From: Isotricha intestinalis
Taxonomy: Eukaryota > Ciliophora > Litostomatea > Vestibuliferida > Isotrichidae
Assembly (NCBI GenBank): GCA_023807065.1
Contig: JAJJLU010004691.1
Coordinates: 1 to 10,353, forward strand
DNA length: 10,353 nucleotides
Reading direction: 5' to 3'
Shown: piece after piece, positions 6,223 through 10,353 of the stretch
How the letters are laid out: every line of letters starts with the position of its first letter
Position numbering within the stretch: the first letter of the stretch is position 1
Notes under the pieces: model-generated
Databases searched by the model: none
The model's input: only the letters and a program-made list of their open reading frames with translations
Told to the model about the DNA's origin: nothing
Translations under genes and position numbers: made by a program

Positions 6223-7136
6223 TTTATTAAATTTTTTTTGGTATTGATTTAAAATAAAAAATAGAAAAAGGAATCATAAATTAATTAAAATTAAGAAATT
6301 TCAAATCATATACATTAAAACTTTTTTCTAGTTTCTTTATTTTAGAAAGATGAAAAGAAAGTATTTATGTTATTTTGATTTTTTTAATTTAATATTTTTT
6401 GATGTTGATAAACAAATTAACTTTTTTCTCTTATTAATAATAATAATAAAAATAATTCTTTATTTTAGTCAAAACATTGTTTTAAATTAGGGTTAGATGA
6501 TTTTAAAAATAACTTTATAAATGATTATATAATTCAGTATTAAATTATAGATATTTATGTTTATATAAAACTAATTTTTATTATATTTATATATTTAAAT
6601 CAAAGTAAAAAGATTATAAATTAATTGAAAGGGAATAAAAGAACATATTTTAAGAATTATTTATTAAATTTTTTTTTATACAATAAAGAAGTAGAAAAAG
6701 CGAATTCATTGATTTTATAACTGAATAAATATAAACAAAAAATCCAAATTCACACCCAATTTATTTATAATAAATCAATGTTTTTGTGAGAAAACATTTT
6801 CCTATTTTTCAAAATTAAAATAATAAACATGAAAATTCTTCAATATATTTTTTTTGATGATAAACAAAAGAAATTTAATGAAAAATTTAAATAAGAAAAA
6901 AAGGTTTTATATATGTATAATATAAATTAAGAATTAAAACAAACAAAAAAAAAAAAATATAGTATGTCAATAAAAAATATGTTCCAAAAATTTTGAATGT
7001 TTGAAAAAATTGAGAAAAACAAAAGTGTTATAAGGTGTTTATTCCAACCAATTAGTTTATAAAATAAAACATTATTTTAAGAGAAAAATGTTTTTTATTA
7101 TAAATAACTAATACATTTTATCCATTCTTAAATAAA
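6223..7136. other. AT-rich spacer, no convincing gene
   Basis: This 0.9-kb stretch separates the DHHC start from the MOK stop. The best open frame is 6350-6490 (+, 46 codons, ATG to TAG), hydrophobic and rich in Ile and Phe (F-F-L-L-L-I-I-I-I-K); such frames arise easily here and I do not call it. Around 6695-6893 (+) one frame has protein-like text (Y-K-Q-K-I-Q-I-H-T-Q-F-I-Y-N-K-S-M-F-L and M-K-I-L-Q-Y-I-F-F-D-D-K-Q) interrupted by TAA and TGA, possibly a decayed gene. The part from about 7000 to 7136 is downstream of MOK. I found no tRNA signatures. Confidence 0.5.
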
Positions 7137-8568
7137 TCATAAATAAAAATTATTTGCAATAGTTTTTCTCGAATAAGGACTAACATAATTTTTTTTAAAT
7201 TCTTTTGTTTTTTTAACATTGTAACCATTTTTTTTATCATATTGAGTGTTTATCATTTTTTCAATATTATCTTTAGATAAATTTTGTCTCATGGATCTTT
7301 TAAAATCATTAGAATTAATAAAATTAACCTCTCCCCATAATTTAAATTTATTTCCAATAATAGGTAATTTATATATAAAATCTCTTTTAGAACTAATTCC
7401 AGGAGGAGAATCATCATATTTAGAAACCTCATTATGGCTTTTTTTAATTTTAATTTCAGGTAAATAGATATCATTATTATTATTAGTTTTCCCAATAGTT
7501 TTAATATTAACTGCTTGAGAATCTTCAATTTTAATAAAAGAAGAATCATTCATACTCATAATTAAAGCATTATTTAAATTTTGTCTGAAATTTACTAATG
7601 ACATTTTACTTAATTTTAATTCTTGTTCAACTAAATCTTTGAAATAAACATGATTTAAACATTGTTTAGCAGTATATCTTTTATTAGCATCATAAATTAG
7701 CATATTTTTAATTAAATCTATACATTCATTTGAAACATGTCTTAAATATTGTTTAAAACCAGTTCCTTTTTGATAATCAAAATCAAAGTCATCACTATGA
7801 GCAGAATATTGAACTAATCTAAGATATAATTCATTACTAGGAGAACCTAAAATTTCATTAATTTTGTTAACTTGATCAATTTCATTATCTCCAGGAAATA
7901 AAGGTGCTAAAGTTAACATTTCAAAAAATACACAACCTAATCCCCATATATCCATTTTATAATTATAATATCCATCAGTTAATAAACATTCTGGTGATCT
8001 ATACCATCTAGTACTAATATATTCTGTAAATGGGGGTTTATTATATATTCCTTTACAAGAACCTAAATCTGCTAATTTAACATTATCATCTTTTAATAAT
8101 ATATTTTCAGGCTTTATGTCACGGTGAAATATTCCATTTCTATGCATAAAATCTAATGATTTTAATACTTGATACATCCAATTTTTTACTCTTTTCTCCG
8201 GGAGAAATTGTTTTCTATCTTTTATTGCTTCATATAAATTTTTTTCCATTAATTCAAATACTAAAGCTAATTTTCCAGTTGGTTCATCACTATAAAATTA
8301 TTTTTATATTTATTATTTTACTATAGTACTTCCAAGAGTTTTATTATATTTTTATGTGTTGATAATCTTTTTAATGCTCTAACTTCAGCTAAATTATTTA
8401 CTGCTTCTATATTTTTATAATTTTCTTTCATGCATTTTATCGCTACAAATTCTCCTGTTTTTAAAGATTGGGCTTTGAAAACTTCAGAAAATGTTCCTTC
8501 TCCTAATTTTTTAATAAGTCTATATTCTATTTTTTAATTTTAAAAAATGAAATTTTACTATTATTCAT
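7137..8568 (-). CDS. MOK: MOK-type (RCK family) Ser/Thr protein kinase, three exons
   Basis: MOK belongs to the MAK/ICK/MOK group of CMGC kinases, linked in other organisms to cilium length and transport. Exons 8559-8568 (10 nt), 8322-8526 and 7137-8289 join to 455 codons plus TGA. The kinase domain covers about residues 5-295: Gly loop L-G-E-G-T-F-S-E-V (11-19), V-A-I-K with K34, helix C Glu E51, catalytic H-R-D (127-129) with K131 and N134, D-L-G (146-148) in place of D-F-G, activation T-E-Y (160-162) and S-P-E (170-172). The segment G-S-C-K-G-I-Y-N-K-P-P-F-T-E-Y-I-S-T-R-W is the MOK signature and separates it from MAK/ICK (T-D-Y). Residues from about 296 to 455 form a polar Lys/Asn-rich tail. 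The TEY loop implies activation by dual phosphorylation. Without splicing the ATG at 8249 would start inside the domain and lose the whole N-lobe. Confidence 0.9.
8290..8321 (-). other. 32-nt spliceosomal intron 2 of the MOK gene
   Basis: On the minus strand it starts GTAAAATAAT and ends TTTTATAG. Removing it joins L-L-E-V-L to Y-D-E-P-T-G-K-L-A-L-V-F-E-L-M, restoring the expected hinge-region sequence across residues 67-86. The unspliced frame stops at the TAG that spans the 5' junction. Confidence 0.88.
8527..8558 (-). other. 32-nt spliceosomal intron 1 of the MOK gene
   Basis: On the minus strand it starts GTAAAATTTC and ends AAAAATAG. Removing it joins the 10-nt first exon (M-N-N and one base) to the start of the kinase domain, giving M-N-N-K-Y-R-L-I-K-K-L-G-E-G. 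Retention gives a TAG at the end of the intron in the frame of the ATG. Length and both ends match intron 2. Confidence 0.85.
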
Positions 8569-9409
8569 TTTTACTCTTTATTTATTTTAATAAATAAGTT
8601 TTAAAAATATTTTTAAAAGGTTATTTTGGATTTCTCATTTTGAATTAATATTTTTTATTGTTTTTTAGAATTAAATATAAGTATAAAAAATTAAAAGGTT
8701 TTTTAACATATATAAATGATTGTGTAATAATACTTTTATTTTATTTATTTTATTTTCTGTTTCAAAAATAAATGTTATTTATAATTATTTTTCAAATAAT
8801 AAATTGTTAAAGAAACTATGAATTTTCTTAAAATACTTTTCGATTTTGTTATTTTTAAATAAAAAATTAAATAAAAGAAATAAAAAATTGAAAAAATATA
8901 ATCTTTATATTAATAAGATTGATATGGGTAATTAAAAGAATATATAAACTTCAAAATTAAATATCAACATTTTATACAGTATTAATCACAATAAGCTGAT
9001 TAACTTGAAAAACAAGAGAAGCACTAAAGGAGTAAGAAATTCAATAGAATATCTTAATAATAATACATTGGAATTCCAAAAGCATTCTTATTTTTATATT
9101 TAACATGAAATTAATTAATTATTCCTTATTTAATTGATAATTTATGACATAAAAAATTGATAAATTCTCAAAAATTTAAAATCATAAATTTAAAAATTGA
9201 GAACTAAAGGATAAAGTAGTAATATAAATAATTATATTATTTTGATTATTTGAAAGAATATCATTCATTTACATATATTCATACATTTTTAGATAATGTT
9301 GGAACACCATATTAAGTTAAAAAAATCAATATATTAGTGATAAAAGTATTATTGATAATGGAAATACTATTTTCTATATGATTTTATATATTTAATTTAA
9401 AAAATAAAA
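8569..9409. other. Spacer upstream of MOK with one gene-like stretch
   Basis: Most of this 0.84-kb region is A/T-rich with no support for a gene; the part next to 8568 must hold the MOK leader and promoter. A plus-strand frame at 8948-9103 is open for 51 codons before a TAA and is richer in G+C than its surroundings (I-L-Y-S-I-N-H-N-K-L-I-N-L-K-N-K-R-S-T-K, later N-T-L-E-F-Q-K-H-S-Y-F-Y-I). It has no ATG; an upstream ATG at 8924 is in the same frame but separated by two TAA codons. It may be a remnant or an exon; I do not call it a gene. Confidence 0.4.
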
Positions 9410-10353
9410 TTATTTGTTTTTTTTATTTAATAATTCATTAATATATTTTTCATTTACAGGTCCTAGAACATCAATTTCTATTCTTTCTAATATAATATTG
9501 TTTTTTATTGAAGATTCTTTTGCAATTATTTTGGATGGAAAATCTAATTGTATATTTTCTATTAATCGAAAAAGAATATCATTATTTACTTTAAATTCTT
9601 CAAAAATTCCTTTAATATCAAAAAATGAATTATCTAAATGGGAAATTTCATTTATATTTATTTTATTAAATTCTTTTCTGAATTGTTTAAATGGTTTATT
9701 ATAATTACTTTCATTTAATATATATAAACTTTCAGCTAAATTTAATAAATTAATAACATATCCAAATATTAAATATTCTAATTGTTTTTCTCTTCAGATG
9801 TTATATTTCCTAAAGTTTTCATTTTATAATTATAAAATTCAAAAGAACAATTTTTTTTTTAAATATAAAATGACTCTAATACTATGATTAATTTCATGAA
9901 GTGATGAAACAATTGCAAGAGTAATATAAAGTAATTCATTTGAATTTTCATATAAATAATGATTTATTATTTTATATTCTGAAAAAATAAATCAATTTAA
10001 TTAATATTTATCTGTTAATCCAACTGATTGTATATCATATAAAGGAAAAAAATGATTATTATTATTTATATAAACAATTTCATTTTGATCAAGATACTCA
10101 TAATCTTTTTTATATATTTCTTTTAAAATTTCTTAAAAACATTTGATTTTGATATATTGTTTAAAAATAATATTATTTTATCTTTATATTGAACAAATTG
10201 AAGATTTTTTAAAAATGATTCAAAATTCAGTATATCTTCAAAACAAAAACCTTTCTTGTTTATTAGATTTAAACATATTCATTTAAAGACAAAGAATTGA
10301 TTGAATTATTTATTGTGTTATTTTTCTCATCATATTTATAAGATGGATTTTTT
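9410..10353 (-). pseudogene. Broken gene with an HExxH metallopeptidase-like motif, partial at right edge
   Basis: The minus strand carries protein-like sequence from the window edge to a TAA at 9410-9412, split by about six frame changes near 10270, 10133, 10003, 9984, 9851-9860 (an A10 run) and 9787. All but the A10 run are explained by loss of a single base in an A or T run. In order the segments include G-F-C-F-E-D-I-L-N-F-E-S-F-L, E-I-L-K-E-I-Y-K-K-D-Y-E-Y-L-D-Q-N-E, I-T-L-A-I-V-S-S-L-H-E-I-N-H-S-I-R-V, and a clean C-terminal stretch of about 126 codons (L-E-Y-L-I-F-G-Y-V-I-N-L-L-N-L-A-E-S-L to V-L-G-P-V-N-E-K-Y-I-N-E-L-L). H-E-I-N-H (bases 9884-9898) fits the zinc-binding HExxH signature; a Glu in L-E-Y-L-I-F-G, about 40 residues later, could be the third ligand as in gluzincins. 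This is motif-level inference. It may be a pseudogene or a real gene with sequence errors. Confidence 0.5.

Noticed and set aside
6350..6490. 46-codon plus-strand ORF
   Set aside because: Its text is Ile/Phe-rich with no motif or family resemblance; frames of this length are expected by chance here.
7246..7549. Plus-strand 73-codon and minus-strand 86-codon frames
   Set aside because: Both overlap the low-complexity tail of MOK in other frames and show no independent features.
9165..9203. Inverted repeat TTCTCAA / TTGAGAA
   Set aside because: Only seven terminal bases pair cleanly; the interior is AT filler needing a bulge, so chance is enough in this composition.
9414..9704. Plus-strand 96-codon frame
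   Set aside because: It is antisense to the longest clean segment of the broken HExxH gene, which has the more protein-like composition and runs into further matching segments.
1..10353. Reassigned genetic code with TAA/TAG read as Gln, as in many ciliates
   Set aside because: Read-through at 8924-9160 would give a longer protein, and the 412-aa gene would fuse to Derlin. But every intact gene uses CAA for Gln, has no internal TAA/TAG, and ends at a TAA or TGA where its family should end.
1..10353. tRNA genes, rRNA, CRISPR arrays, transposons, telomere repeats
   Set aside because: I saw no B-box-like arm with a cloverleaf, no regular spaced repeats, no transposase or reverse transcriptase motifs, and no telomeric tandem arrays.

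Overview
The window is nuclear DNA from a very AT-rich eukaryote, probably a unicellular protist. Signs of this are A/T-filled spacers with long homopolymers, A-rich start contexts, TAA/TGA stops, 28-32 nt GT-AG introns, and purely eukaryotic families (centrin, Derlin, glucosidase II beta, DHHC acyltransferase, MOK kinase). The intact reading frames contain no in-frame TAA, TAG or TGA and encode Gln with CAA, so the standard code fits. Tiny introns suit ciliates and some other protists, and some ciliate groups (for example litostomes) keep the standard code; this placement is inference only. Centrin and a MOK-type kinase suggest a cell with centrioles or cilia. Layout, left to right: the 3' end of a centrin-like gene with a one-base frameshift (1-149, +); a T-tract-rich spacer; an intact 412-aa protein of unknown family (472-1710, +); Derlin only 57 nt downstream (1768-2568, +); a minus-strand coding region broken in many places (about 2671-3434); a directly abutting tandem repeat (3463-3546); a small Gly/Ala-rich IFI6/IFI27 (ISG12)-like membrane protein (3614-3883, +); a second broken minus-strand remnant (about 3965-4233); a compact glucosidase II beta-like protein with two cysteine modules and an MRH domain (4292-5383, +); a convergent DHHC palmitoyltransferase whose first exon is 4 nt (5412-6222, -); a 0.9-kb AT-rich spacer; a MOK kinase rebuilt from three exons (7137-8568, -); a 0.84-kb spacer with a 52-codon stop-free stretch; and a broken minus-strand gene running off the right edge (9410-10353) that carries an HExxH motif. 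The clear genes fall into two loose themes. Derlin (ER-associated degradation) and the glucosidase II beta-like protein (N-glycan trimming and ER quality control) act at the ER; the DHHC enzyme is a membrane S-acyltransferase. Centrin and MOK belong to the centriole/cilium world. Nothing shows co-regulation; the window reads as ordinary eukaryotic gene mixing. The items most worth following are the mini-introns placed just after the start codon, and the contrast between intact conserved genes and unrecognised regions whose frame breaks nearly all fall at A/T homopolymers (decay, or unpolished sequence of a multicopy family). The HExxH gene is the best candidate for something undescribed.
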